A stretch of 64,000 bases of DNA. Origin: Bubalus kerabau (Eukaryota > Chordata > Mammalia > Artiodactyla > Bovidae). Positions 11,500-23,117 of the stretch are shown one piece after another. Both the position numbers and the translations under genes were made by a program. Position 1 is the stretch's first letter. Every line of letters begins with the position of its first letter. Where the stretch lies: the NCBI RefSeq assembly GCF_029407905.1, contig NC_073639.1, positions 42,053,501-42,117,500 of the forward strand, read 5' to 3'. The notes below the pieces were generated by a model. The model ran no database searches. It had not been told where the DNA came from and saw only the letters and a list, made by a program, of their open reading frames with translations.

Positions 11500-11995
11500 G
11501 ACATCTGATCTTAATTTGATGATACATTTGTGTAATAAGCTTAAGAAAAAAGTTTAAAATAACATCAATAATTTGATTAAACCCTTGCAATAATATGATA
11601 TATCTCCCTTAAGTAATATAGTATCATACAGTCTTTCATCCAATCCCATTGGTCCCCCTGAAATAATCTCAAAGGGAGACAAATGATATTTGCCAAAGGA
11701 GTGGCTATGAGGTTGAGGAAAACCAATGGGAGGGCCTTAGGCCAAGAGAAGGAATAAGCAGGCATAATTTTAGCCAACTGAGTTTTAACTGTTCCATTTG
11801 TCCTTTCCACTAACCCAGAGACTGAGGATGATAGGTGTCATGGAAATGCTGCATAATCAGACAACTTTTACAAGTTTCCTTAACAATTTGTCCAGTAAAA
11901 TGGGTCCCTCTGTCACCATGTAGTTCAGAGGAAAGTCCCCATATGGGAATCACCCTTTGTAAAAGCAGCTTCCTTACCAATTGTGCCGTGGTCCT
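11500..11995 (-). pseudogene. Class I ERV integrase remnant
   Basis: C-terminal part of a retroviral pol on the minus strand. The second catalytic Asp lies in DRGTHF (codon 11914-11912) and the catalytic Glu in the frame starting MERTNGT (codon 11807-11805). They are 107 bases apart, that is the D-x35-E spacing with a frameshift of one base between. The frame continues through a SWPKALPL block to about 11577. The upstream half of the core and the rest of pol are absent; the homology stops near 11995. A damaged integrase C-terminal region probably fills 11230-11500. Confidence 0.78.
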
Positions 11996-13275
11996 TCTGC
12001 AAGGTTAAAGATTTAATGAATATAATGCAGTTAGGAAACTTGGATATTTTGCAATATATTTTAGTATAATTACTAGAATTATGATGGCTAATATTATATC
12101 AGCACATGTCAGGTGTTAGGGATTCCATATAAATTTTGGAATATCTGTATTAATGATATCTATATATATATTACAACCTAAAGTTTACTTTTAATCACTG
12201 GACAATGTTTTTGGATCAAAAATACCAAATAAGTTTAGCTTAACATTTATCTCTGTGGTTCCACAGAGATGTTTCTTCAAAGCATCCATCTCAGAGTCAG
12301 CTGGAGACTAAAAAGCTTAGTTATATTTTGATATTTGGGAAGTTTATTGGAAATATCAAAAAGATTTTAAAACACAGGCTCATAGATCATTGAAACAATA
12401 TGTAGTCACTTAACCAAAGTCACAAAGAAAGTAAATATAGACCATTTAAGGGAACAGAAACCCACACAATCTGTTATCAAAAGGAATACTTATAACTGAC
12501 AGAAATAAAATTTCCAGTCTTGCATTAGTTCACTTAACAAAGTTCATTTACTAAGTTAACTTAAATCTAAATTTAGTTAATACTGGCTATGCAGGGTTCC
12601 TCTTCATAGTCTCTCACCACTTTTTTTATCCAGCCTGCCTTTCATTTTTCATCTAAATAAAATTAACTAGCTTATTTTTGTCACTAAAATGTAATTTCAT
12701 TTATCATATCTTCTTTCTTGCAAACATACATTTAATTTCCTACTGTATTCTGAAAAGTTACTATATTGTTTTTAATAGCTTTAATTACATGTTTGTATTA
12801 GAATCCTCAACTCTTAAAACCTTCAGTTTAGTAAAACTAAGAAGAAGAAATTATGCACTGTCTTTACATTGACATTTTATAAATTAGTGAGCTTAAACGT
12901 CAGTGATAATTTTTTAAAACTTTTGTTTTCTTATAGAGAACATCTTAGTTGATACCAAACACTTTCATTAATATTCTCAAATACTTTTAATTATTTAATT
13001 TAGTAATTGATGGCTCAGTATCTTCTAAATAAATAAGCTCTCATCACTTAGCTTAAATTGGCACAGCTTTAGAATCTCAAGTTACCAAACATTTGGAAAT
13101 ATCATTTTAAGTAGACATTTCTAAAATATGATTACCTTAAACCTTTTACCAACATCCTTATCTCATTTACATTTACCTTAAAGTTTTATCATTGAGTCAT
13201 TTTCTTGCAAGAGATTAGTAAGCTCTTATTTATTAACCTAGGTATAACAAAATATACCTTATTTTGATGACACTT
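11996..13275. other. AT-rich unassigned DNA
   Basis: About 1.3 kb without retroviral motifs, SINEs or credible frames. The abrupt end of retroviral homology near 11995 marks a truncation or deletion point. Confidence 0.5.
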
Positions 13276-13287
13276 AATGACATCTAT

Positions 13288-13419
13288 GGATAAGGAAATG
13301 GCGACCTACTCCAGTGTTCTTGCCTGGAGAACCCCAGGGAAGTGGGAGCTTAGTGGGCTGCCGTCTATGGGGCTGCACAGAGTCAGACATGACCGAAGCG
13401 ACTTAGCAGCAGCAGCAGC
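13288..13419 (+). mobile_element. Bov-A monomer SINE with TSD
   Basis: One Bov-A unit ending in AGCAGCAGCAGC. The direct repeat AATGACATCTAT is perfect at 13276-13287 and 13420-13431. Confidence 0.93.
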
Positions 13420-13561
13420 AATGACATCTATACTAATTTAGATCTACAAAATTAAACAATAATATCAGGTGTCAACATAATATTGAATATTTCCCAGTTT
13501 ATGAGAAACTGAAAGTCATCTTGGTCAGTTTTCTTTAAATGTGAACACTTTTTATTAAAAT

Positions 13562-14019
13562 TGTTGCAGGAAGGAAGCCAATTCTAACTCCATGTTGGAA
13601 CTGTTTCTTTGATTTCCTTTTTGTTGCTTTTTTATTATTATCATACAGAACGGTTTGCCTCAGAGAATCCTGCCCCTTTGCTTGACTGTTACACTAAACT
13701 GTCTTTGTTCAGAACCCTGTCCACCTGTGGATGGCAGGAAGGAAGAAACTAACATATCCCCTGCCTGAGGCTTGCCCTTGTAGGAGATGTTTGCAAGATT
13801 AATGGCTTTTTTCATTTGCTTCCTCATCTCCCCTCATCTCTAATCTATAAAAGAACCTGGCCTCCAGACCCCCAATAAGATGGTTATTTTGGGGTGCTAG
13901 CCTGCCATCTTCCTGGTCTGCAGGCTCCCTGATCAAAGTCTTTCCTTGCCTCCACAAATTATTTCTCAGATTTATTGGCCTATTGTTCAGTGAGCAGAGC
14001 AAACTTGGACTTAGTAGCA
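13562..14019 (+). mobile_element. Solo LTR (class I type) with 4-bp TSD
   Basis: 458 bp beginning TGTTGCAGGAAGG and ending TTAGTAGCA, flanked by AAAT at 13558-13561 and 14020-14023. A TATA-like CTATAAAAG lies near 13846, and a CAATAAGATGG block near 13873 may be a variant polyadenylation signal. TG...CA ends with a 4-bp duplication fit a gammaretrovirus-like LTR left by recombination between the two LTRs of a provirus. It differs in sequence from the other LTRs in the window. The open frame on the opposite strand is chance. Confidence 0.75.
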
Positions 14020-14023
14020 AAAT

Positions 14024-14533
14024 TAAATAGAGTTCTATATAAATCCAATTCTAATAATACCTTTAGAAGTAGAGTTCTCATATGTATAATGTGTACACAG
14101 ACATAAACAAAATTAGCAGTTAGAATACCTTAATGTTGCTTGCTCAGATGATTAAGGCTTACTCTCTATAAGATTTGACTGTAGGAACATTCTCAGCAGT
14201 TTAGATTTAAAACTGCCACTTTTTTTCCCCCCTTGGTCTTGCCTGCTTAATTGGGTTTAGTATAGGTCCTTGCAGTCTGTATTCATTCTGGTTTAGATAT
14301 TTGCAGCTATTTAGTTTTTTAAGATTTTTATTTTTTTTGGCCTAAAGTTACTAAAATCAGTGGCAAGATTTTTATCAAACTGAAATGTGTTTTACAAAGT
14401 TCTATGTTTTATAACTTTAGAGTCTGAATTTATCACATCTTCAAAGATTTGTGTAAGGCATTTAGCAAAGAACTTTCTGAGTTTATAAATTAAGCCAAAG
14501 TAAAATCACTTTTTATTTTATTAATGCTTGCAT
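14024..14533. other. AT-rich unassigned DNA
   Basis: No gene or nameable repeat seen. Confidence 0.45.
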
Positions 14534-14546
14534 ATTATTAGTTCCC

Positions 14547-14816
14547 TGGAGAAGGCAATGGCACCCCACTCCAATACTCTTGCCTGGAAAATCCCATGGA
14601 CGGAGGAGCCTGGTAGGCTGCAGTCCATGGGGTCGCTGAGGGTCGGACACGACTGAGCGACTTCACTTTCACTTTTCACCTTCATGCATTGGAGAAGGAA
14701 ATGGCAACCCACTCCAGTGTTCTTGCCTGGAGAATCCCAGGGAAGGGAGAGCCTGGTGGGCTGCCGTCTATGGGGTCGCACAGAGTCGGACACGACTGAA
14801 GTGACTTAGCAGCAGC
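14547..14816 (+). mobile_element. Bov-A2 SINE with TSD
   Basis: Two Bov-A units with the TTCACTTTCACTTTTCACCT linker. The perfect repeat ATTATTAGTTCCC lies at 14534-14546 and 14817-14829. Well preserved, so probably among the younger insertions here. Confidence 0.95.
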
Positions 14817-14829
14817 ATTATTAGTTCCC

Positions 14830-15318
14830 AGTTTATTTATTTTGTATGACTCAGATAACTATTGGTTTCTTCAGTATGCTTAGTTAATATTTCCTTTGTG
14901 GCAGTCTGAATGCCTTGTTTAACCCACAATATAGTTAAATAAAAGCTGTAACCACCTTATATAAAGCCTATTTAAATATACAATGTATATACCTTTATCT
15001 AGATTCCACCAACTTTAATACCTTTAACTTTAGCTCTAATAAGGATCCAGTCAACAAGCTTTGGTCTTAGGGGAGAGTCTAGAATTTTTTTTTTTTCTTT
15101 TTGTTCCCTATTTTACTTACTTTTATATGAAAGGCTCTGGGATTCCCAGAGTCAGGTAGAGCTGAGGAAGTCAGGCCCTTTAGCTTAACTGTCCCAAAAT
15201 AACTAGTCAGATATCTCTGTGTAAAGTTTTCTAGCCCCTAAAATACATAACTTAAAACTGGGGTAAATAGAACAGACTTGTTTAGCTTTTAATGTTGGGG
15301 AACAGTAGAGGGTTGTTT
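14830..15318. other. AT-rich unassigned DNA
   Basis: No credible gene or repeat seen; a T-run lies near 15088-15100. Confidence 0.45.
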
Positions 15319-15512
15319 CCTGCTGGGAAAGATTGAAGGCAGAAGAAGAAGAGGACAACAAAGAAGAGATGGTTGTATGGCATCACTAATTCAATGGACA
15401 TGAATTTGGGGAAACTCCAGGAGGTGGTGAGGGACAGGGAAGCCTGGCATGCTGCAGTCCATAGGGTCACCAAGAGTGGGACAGGACTTGGTGACTGGAC
15501 AACAACAAGGCT
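15319..15512 (+). mobile_element. BovB-type 3' end fragment
   Basis: The last about 190 bp of a BovB-like element on the plus strand: TGCTGGGAAAGATTGAAGGC through GGCATGCTGCAGTCCATAGG to a GACTTGGTGACTGGACAACAACAA end. This divergent end type suggests an older subfamily. Confidence 0.8.
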
Positions 15513-15744
15513 CATGGAGAAGAAAGTCTCAATGTAGCTTCCTAAACCAGTTTTCCTCATTCAAAAATAAATAAATAAATGAATTCTTAGGTTATTTTGA
15601 CTTTTGTTTTATAGGTAGCAACAAAACAGTTGTTTACAATGAGAGCACTCTAGATTTAATAATTTGTTAGTTTCTCTAATTTTCAAAATATCCATTATTT
15701 GCCCACCATTAAATTATATCTCCACAGAGACGCAAGTGATTAAG

Positions 15745-15796
15745 AACACAAAAGGACCTCTTACAGGCCTAACACAAAAGGACCTCTTACAGGCCT
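15745..15796 (+). repeat. Perfect 26-bp tandem duplication
   Basis: The unit starting AACACAAAAGGACCTC occurs twice without a mismatch (15745-15770 and 15771-15796), followed by the first eight bases of a third copy. No known element is attached. Confidence 0.9.
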
Positions 15797-15908
15797 AACA
15801 CAAACATACAATAGAACAACCTAGGAAGATCAGATAGGATGTTTACGTCTCAAAGACACAGAGAAATCTGAGTTTCCTCATAGAAGGCCTTGCTTAAGGC
15901 TTTACTTC

Positions 15909-16161
15909 TGAGAAGGCAATGGCAACTCACTCCAGTACTCTTGCCAGGAGAATCCCATGGACGGAGGAGCCTGGTGGGCTGCAGTCCATGGGGTTGCTAA
16001 GAGTCAGACAGGATTGAGCGACTTCACTTTCACGCATTGGAAAGGAAATGGCAATCCACTCCAGTATTCTTGCCTGGAGAATCCCAGGGACAGAGGAGCC
16101 TATTGGCCTGCCGTCTATGGGGTCTCACAGAGTCGGACACGACAAACGCGACTTAGCAGCT
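15909..16161 (+). mobile_element. Bov-A2 SINE
   Basis: Two Bov-A units with a shortened linker. The short repeat GCTTTACT occurs on both sides (about 15899 and 16159). Confidence 0.9.
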
Positions 16162-16199
16162 TTACTAAGCCAGCTTTTAATTTTTAACTGTGTGTGTTT

Positions 16200-16570
16200 T
16201 AAAGAGCCCCCTCAATAATTAGGGCAAGACTTAATTTCTCCAGTTAACTAGGTAATTGCAAATATGAGCTCTGTTCATTGTGTCTTTCTATACAAGAGCC
16301 ACCTGGATGTCTTTCAACTGAGCCCCAGGTATTACTAAAACCGAGCCTGCCCCTACCAGTGCCTTTCTATGTTTGTGTATTTTCTTGATATGTTTCAACC
16401 GATTCTTGGATGTCCTTAATGGATTCCCTATCTCTCAAAGTCTTTCAACCAGGTGGAAATTCCCTTGGTATCTTCCGACTGAGCCCCACACTGGTGGGTA
16501 TTTCCTGGTGTCTTTCCGCTGCACTCCCCCCACCTCCACCCCCAGGAGCTTACTGAGGGGTTAGGTACCT
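16200..16570 (-). repeat. Degenerate repeat block, possible retroviral leader
   Basis: A motif like TCTTTCAACTGAGCCCCAGG recurs four to five times with variation near 16310, 16393, 16438, 16468 and 16512. On the minus strand it lies just downstream of an LTR-like sequence, the place of a retroviral leader. Family unknown to me; this is an inference from position. Confidence 0.4.
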
Positions 16571-16613
16571 GCTATATCCCATCAAATAAAAATTCAGGAT
16601 CTCCACCAGTATA

Positions 16614-16758
16614 GAGAAGGAAATGGCAACCCACTCCAGTATTCTTGCCTGGAAAATTCGGTGGACAGAGGAGCCCAGTGGGCTGCTGTCCATGGGATCA
16701 CACAGAGCTGGACACGACTGAAGCGACTTAGCAACAGCAGCAGCAGCAGCAGCAGCAA
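16614..16758 (+). mobile_element. Bov-A monomer SINE with long AGC tail
   Basis: One Bov-A unit followed by about seven CAG/AGC units; the short repeat ACCAGTAT flanks it. The block interrupts the LTR-like/leader-like region. Confidence 0.9.
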
Positions 16759-16904
16759 CCAGTATGGGAGATCTGCGGACCAGGAGAGATTTACTCAAAT
16801 CCATCCTGAACTCCTGAGGAAGTGGGTGGGCACAAGGGGCCTCTGCTGGTACCATGGCTATGGTTTTTGGTAGAGTTTAGGCAAACTAGAAAAATCTTTT
16901 CTGG

Positions 16905-17400
16905 GTCCCTTGTGGTCGCCAAACTTTCGACTAAAACATATATCACAACCAGAAAGTAGAGAATTGTTTTATTTGATTGGAATGTTTAGGACTCTGAGCC
17001 CAGGAGACAGCATCTCAGTAGTTCTGAGAAAACTGCTCAAAGGAGGCAGGAGGGGAAGTCAGGCTACATACAAGTTTACAACAAAGGGAGCAGGCAGTCT
17101 GAACATCAAAAATCATGTGTCAAGTTTAGGAAGTTAACAGTATATGCTGGGAAGATGCAAACCTCTGGACTCACTAAATTCATTCCTCTTGTATGCACCT
17201 CAGCTCTCTAGGGCCAACCCTGTTTCTTTGTTCACTTTGCTTTTCCCATTCCTTCACCTCCTCAGCAATCACCATGGAGGGTGGCAGCGTCTGCTGGATC
17301 ACAGATTTGGGAACCCTCATTTACATTTGGAGCCCAGAAATCACTGATGGTTGTAATATTTTTTCTTCATTAATATGGCAGGAGATATTTTCATTTCACA
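16905..17400 (-). mobile_element. Putative LTR, reverse strand
   Basis: Read on the minus strand it looks like the promoter and R/U5 part of an LTR. There is a GTGAACAAAGAAACAGGG block, then TGAGATGCTGTCTCCTGGGC, an AATAAAACAATTCTC polyadenylation-type signal near 16955, and TTTTAGTCGAAAG followed by TTTGGCGACCACAAGGGACC, where a primer-binding site would sit. The distal end is not fixed and no TSD was found. Order of parts is the only evidence; the family is unassigned. Confidence 0.5.
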
Positions 17401-17629
17401 TCATAAAGGTAGGAACTTTTATTCCCTGATATATATATAGCCCACAAGCCAGAATTGTGTCTTAACCAAAGAAATGCTAAACTATGTTGAATCATGGCTT
17501 CTCATTAATGGCTATATTATTTTCTATTAGTAATATAAAAATTAGTAAAAGTGAATGTCTTCTTTAACGTGTTTTGCATAGATGCACTACAAGGCACAAA
17601 TATAATTGCATATTTTGTTTTGTGTATGT

Positions 17630-17832
17630 ATGATTTGTTCAGTCATGTCTGAATCTTTGTGACCCCACAGACTGTAGCCTGCCAGGCTCCTCTGTTCATG
17701 GGGTTTTTAAGGCAAGAATATGTCATTTTCCTCTTTCAGAGGAGCTTCCTGACCCAGGGGTCAAACCTGCATCTCTTGAGTCTCCTGCATTGCAAGTGGA
17801 TTCTTTACCTGCTGAGCCATCAGGAAAGAGAC
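17630..17832 (-). mobile_element. Bov-tA SINE
   Basis: Reverse-strand copy, from TTGTTCAGTCATGTCTGAAT to the tRNA-like part TGCTGAGCCATCAGGAAAG. Moderately diverged. Confidence 0.88.
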
Positions 17833-19818
17833 ATACTTTGTTTTGGTAAGTGTTAAAGAATGCTCTTCAAGCAGCTTCTTTCAATTTATATTTTACCTAA
17901 AAGACGTGTTTTTCTCAATATTCTCATTAACAGTTATTATTATATTTTTATATCTGTGATATGACAGGCAAATCATTTCCATTCATTCATTTCCCACCCC
18001 CACAACTTTCATTCTTTCAACAAACATTTTTTCAACTTTGAATGAACAACCTCTCAAGTGCCAGTTGGTTTTGTACATACTGGAGAGTACTATTCAACCT
18101 GTTAAATGATGCCTTTATTCTCATGGGTCTTCCTAGTGGAAGAGGTTAGGAAAAAGTAAACAACACAATGTCTGTCTGAACTAAGTAGAAATATATCAGG
18201 CTATTGGCTCTTATAGGAGTGATTGGATAGCTATTTGCTTAGATGGACAGGAAAGTTTATCCCCTCCCCTACATTGGAATCATGGACTCTTAACTATGAA
18301 ACTTCCAGGAGAGGCTCATGAAAATATTCTTTCAATTTATAATATATAAGATGAAACTGAAGTGCCAAGAAGGAGCCATCCATGCAAAGGTGGACAGAGA
18401 TGACAGGTAAGGGCACAGAAGCAGAGCTGGCAGTGAAGACAAAGGCAACAAGGAGTGGAGATTCTGGCATGTTTCAGGAAGTTAATGAACCACCACTTAT
18501 GTAGTCTCAGGGACAAAGTGAGCTCTGGTGAGTTTAGAGAGAGAGAGACCTGTGAGGTCTGAAACTCATATGACTGTTGGAGAATAAAGGATGGGTGAAA
18601 TGGAGAAGAGGAGAAACACATAAACTTTTAGTAGGCTTTTTCATTTGTTAAATAGCAATGTATGCTTAGCGTAAGTATTCAAATGCATCACGTATTTCGA
18701 AACAATCATCCAGAACCAACTTCAGCAAATAAATAATACCATGGCAAGCTCCAAACTAGTTCTACTACTTTGTTCAAGCTTTTAAAATGATCAAAGCTTC
18801 CAAGTCACTTATCAGTAGATTTTAATGTATTGTTTCATTTATTATACTTATTGCAAGTTAGAGATAACTAGGCATCCTAGGAAAAGAGGCCTCTTATAAA
18901 TCATGTTGATTGTTTATTTACCTGTGAATGACTCTAAATGATTAACCTATTTGAAATGAATCTACAAGGAAGCATATATTATTCTTCAATACATATTCTA
19001 TTCTACAAATATATAACAAGAGTCTTTAGAAAAAATCCTAAAGTATATTTCTGTTTAATTTTTACTATAAAAACATTTTTTTTCCCTAAGGAAAAAAAGT
19101 GACACTTGGAAAGTAATATTTAAGTTAAAAACTTTATTCCTTTTACTTCTTTATACTACCTAGTTAAGTTCAGTATTTTTCCATCAAGGAAGGATGAGCT
19201 CAGTAAGCTGAAAGAAGAAATCATTCATGTTTTATGCAATTACTTTAAAACTTTTCTTTGATTTTTTAAAAATTTTTGCTTATCAACAGAAATATTTAAA
19301 GTTCAAATAAATGTTGTAGTAGAAAGAATTTATAGTAGGTAAGATCTCAAAAAATTGAAAAGTAATTTTATATTCAGAAAAGATTTTAAAAAGAAATATA
19401 AGTACGTATCATCTAAATAGTGATATATTAAGATGTCTTGACATGTAAAATCTTACAAAAACATCACTGTGTGTAGGTGTCTTTACAGGAATATATTTTA
19501 GGAAGACTATTAGAACTTATTTTGCAGGAGAAAGTCTAGCTATATTGGTGAATCAAAAAATTCTATATTTAAGAAGGATGCAAAGCAATATATACACCTT
19601 GCAAGGAAATACGTTCATTTCTGAATAAACCGAAGAATCTTTTGATATTTCCATCTCAGCATGATCATCATAACTAAAGTGCTAAAGTACTAACCATGCG
19701 GCCCTCTTAGGTGAAAGATAATGGTGTTGGCATTGTTGCCTAAATGGTCTTTTTATGGTTTATGACAACATTTGTGTAAAAATTATATGACTTTTATGTA
19801 AAATAAGTGCTACATGAG
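17833..19818. other. Unassigned DNA, about 2 kb
   Basis: No SINE or LINE recognised. The 94-codon minus-strand frame at 18337-18621 is low-complexity (Ser/Leu/Cys) with no motif and is not taken as a gene. Confidence 0.45.
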
Positions 19819-19985
19819 TTGTGTGTGTGCTCAATCATGTCAGATTCTTTGTGACCCTTTGCACTATAGCTGACCAGGCTCCTCTGTCCATGGGATTCTC
19901 CAGGTAAGAATTCTGGAGTGGGTTTCCATTCTCTCCTCCAGGGGATCTTCTCAATCCAGGGATTGAACCTATGTTTCCTATATGA
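19819..19985 (-). mobile_element. Bov-tA SINE, truncated
   Basis: Reverse-strand copy (GTGTGCTCAATCATGTCAGA to GGGATTGAACCTATG), losing the outer tRNA-like end. Confidence 0.85.
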
Positions 19986-20159
19986 TGTTTTACCAAAACC
20001 AAAAATATGCAGTAAGAAAAAATATCTTAGATTTTATTGGTGCTACATACTAGTATAAATTCAGTGATACTTCTGCATTCCTGATTTTCCACTGTGGTTT
20101 TCAGATGAAAATAAAAATAAATTATACACTAACTAATTAAGCTGTACTATGTGCTTTTA

Positions 20160-20287
20160 TTGGAGAAGGAAATGGCAACCCACTCCAGTATTCTTACCTG
20201 GAGAATCCTGTGGACAGAGGAGCCTGGTGGGCTGCTGTCTATGGGGTTGCACAGAGTCAGATACGACTGCAGCAACTTAGCAGCAGC
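20160..20287 (+). mobile_element. Bov-A monomer SINE with TSD
   Basis: One unit ending AGCAGC, with ATGTGCTTTTA at 20149-20159 and 20288-20298. Confidence 0.9.
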
Positions 20288-20298
20288 ATGTGCTTTTA

Positions 20299-21212
20299 GT
20301 TATTTATGTTATACATAAGTTTTAAACAACCAGAGTGATATTTCTTCCTCTAGTTGAAGTGGTAATGATGTCTCTTAAAATAATGGAAGAGATATATGCA
20401 GCTCTCTTAAAAGAAGTTTTTCTCAAAATGTTTATAATGCCAGGAATCAGGATATTTTATTAAAATGCACACTGAACTGAAATTCAGGATGAGCATGATG
20501 TTCTACGAGCTCTTTGCTACTAATTCATTCATGATGGATTTTTAAACATTTCATACTCTTTATATTCTCTCTCTGAATTTCAATTTGTATTAAATAATAT
20601 AAAGGCTTTGAGATGCTTTGTTCACTTAAGAAGAAATGAGTTATACAATCTATGAAGTTCCATGATATGTCATTACAACTATTCTTAGAGATTTTATATT
20701 TCTCTGCTCCCATTGCTTAAATGATAGGGAGGAAGTATGGTTCACATAACAATATCAAGTCCAAGGTTCTCCTCTCAACAGTATTTTACAGATTTCTCTA
20801 CCCTTCTCAACATGTATCAGAAATGGCCCCATATGTCCAGAGATACTCCACAACATTTCTAACTCCTATCAAAATAACCCAAAGTTGAGCCCCAGTCATA
20901 GGACAATTTTACTAACAGGAAGACTAAAATTCGGTGGTATGATTTAAGTTAATCACAGTATCTTAACTAGGACATGGCCAAGCTCAGACTGGAAAATCAG
21001 GGTCTTACTTTTAGAAATCAAAGTAACAAAAGATATGTGAAAATCTCTTGTATCTATGAATATGTTTCAAATTGTATATTTTAAGTAAGTCCAAAATACA
21101 GAGAACATCTGGTTTTCTGTGTTTCCAGTTATTCTTTTCTTTCATTGCAATGTAGTAAATTACAAATGTTCCTTATACCTTGAATAGTTATGATTTGCTT
21201 TATTTGGAAAAC
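20299..21212. other. Unassigned DNA
   Basis: No gene or nameable repeat seen. Confidence 0.45.
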
Positions 21213-21224
21213 ACTCTGTATAAT

Positions 21225-21447
21225 GTGTGCAATGCTCAGTCACTCCATTGTGTCTGACTCTTTGCAACCCCATGGACTATAGCCCACCAGGTGTCTCTGT
21301 CCATGGAATTTTCCAGGTGAAAATAACGAAGTGGGTTGCCATTTCCTACTCCAGGGGATCTTTCTCACCCAGAAATAGAATGCACATCTCCTGCATTTCC
21401 TCCTTTGAGAGATGAATTTTTAAGCACTGCACCACCTGGGAAGCCCT
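21225..21447 (-). mobile_element. Bov-tA SINE with TSD
   Basis: Full-length reverse-strand copy. The perfect direct repeat ACTCTGTATAAT lies at 21213-21224 and 21448-21459. Confidence 0.93.
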
Positions 21448-21459
21448 ACTCTGTATAAT

Positions 21460-22950
21460 ACAACTACACTAATGAAATTATTTTTATAATAGTTACTTTT
21501 AATTGAAACTAATGGTGAAATTTTAAAAGATGCAGTGGCATAGTAAAGTACCAAGTTTTAAAGTTATCTATTTTCTTGAAAATTTCATATTTCAAATTAC
21601 AGCTATTAAAAGTTTTGCAAAATGTAATTATGTTATGATTTTTGGACAATAGTCCAACACTAAAATTTTAATCTGGATAATGCAATTATTAAATATATAT
21701 AGTAAAATTAATGGTGTAGATTAAACAGTTTCACAATTTCTTGGATTGAAAATCCAAGCTTTTATAATTTGACTTATGTATCTGCTCAAAAAACATCTAT
21801 ATATTTTGCTTTCCAGTGTATGTGCCAAGGAAGTATGATTTCATAATATCAAAAGCAAGTAAGGGCCTTTAAACTCATAAAACAACACTTTCAGTCATAT
21901 AGTTTACTATGTGTTGACTCTAAGTTCACTTGGAACTTCAAGGCTGAAATGTCTTATGCCTAAGTTCTGAGTTTATGAAGACGAAAATGTAAGAAATGGT
22001 CTTTCACTTCAGGTTTTAAAAATGACAGTCCAAAGATAAAAGTGTGTGATCTCAGTGATGTGGGAAAAGTATGTCCTTATAGAGAATTTATGGTGTGTAC
22101 TACAAGTGGTGAGATGGAAACTTCTCCATTTAGACCACTGTGTAGCTCCAGCTCAGATCACTCAGTTTTAGGACTTCTGTCCTCTATGATATACAGAGAA
22201 AAGTGAAAAAGTGATTTCTTTTCCCTTCACACAAGCACCTTTATTTTCGTTTGTTAACAGTCACCACAAATATTAGTACCTTAGGCTTTTCACTCTACTG
22301 TGTGTCATGCTATTCATTCTATTTCTATAGATGCATAAAAACATCCATGACAGACAATTATATTGACGGAAATGTCCACAAGAGTTATTACATGCATTCC
22401 ACTGGTCACTAAGATGAATAAACACAAAAACTTTCAACTGCAAGCTGTACCATTGCAATGTCAGCTCACTGAGCACCATGGCCTCTTAGAATGTTGTAAT
22501 TTTAAAGTCCCAGTTCAAGCACAGATATCTAAGGAATTATTTTTTTATTAATTAGAACTCTGAATGCAAAATAGACTAACTGATTTATTACAGTCTCAGA
22601 GATCAGTAAGGAACAAGGAGAAAACAGTTTGTAAGCAATTGGGAACAAAGAAAGCTTTGGAAATCCAGAACTAAAAATAATGACTAACATTTATTATATG
22701 CCTATGTTATCTATTTATTTAAGTTAACATGTACTTACATGAATAGCTATTTATTATTCAATTAAGCCCTCTATAACATTTTAGATTATTTCTTCTACAT
22801 TTATGCCTTTTATTTATGTGTGAGATATGCAAATATTGGCAATCTACCAAGTTGCTAAGCTACTGACTCCAACTATATACAAAGAGGAAGTGGGCATTAA
22901 CACTGCTGATCTTCTTCAATTTACAATGGATTATTGTTTTTGTTAAGTCG
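21460..22950. other. AT-rich unassigned DNA
   Basis: About 1.5 kb with no supported feature. Frames of about 65 codons on both strands at 22273-22551 overlap each other and have no motifs. Confidence 0.45.
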
Positions 22951-23117
22951 ACTGTATAGTTCATGGGGTTATGAGAGTCAGACACGTTTGAGCAACTTTC
23001 ACTTCATTAAGTCTTGTCTGACTCTTTGTGACCCCATGGACTGTAACCCCCAGGCTTCTCTGTTCATGGGATTTCCTAGGCAAGAACTCTGGAGTGGGTT
23101 GTCATTTCCTTCTCCAC
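22951..23117. mobile_element. Two Bov-tA 3' parts in inverted, end-to-end array
   Basis: 22951-23008 is the end of a Bov-tA on the plus strand (TTCATGGGGTTATGAGAGTC). 23009-23117 is another on the minus strand (GACTCTTTGTGACCCCATGG). Their 3' ends face each other across a few bases, so the transcript could fold into a hairpin of about 45 paired positions. Confidence 0.85.

Noticed and set aside
16740..16758. CAG repeat as a coding polyglutamine tract
   Set aside because: It is the AGC tail of a Bov-A SINE; similar tails occur at 9985, 13410, 55250 and 63765.
18337..18621. 94-codon minus-strand frame in unique DNA
   Set aside because: Low-complexity composition, no motif, no start context and no neighbouring exon-like signals.
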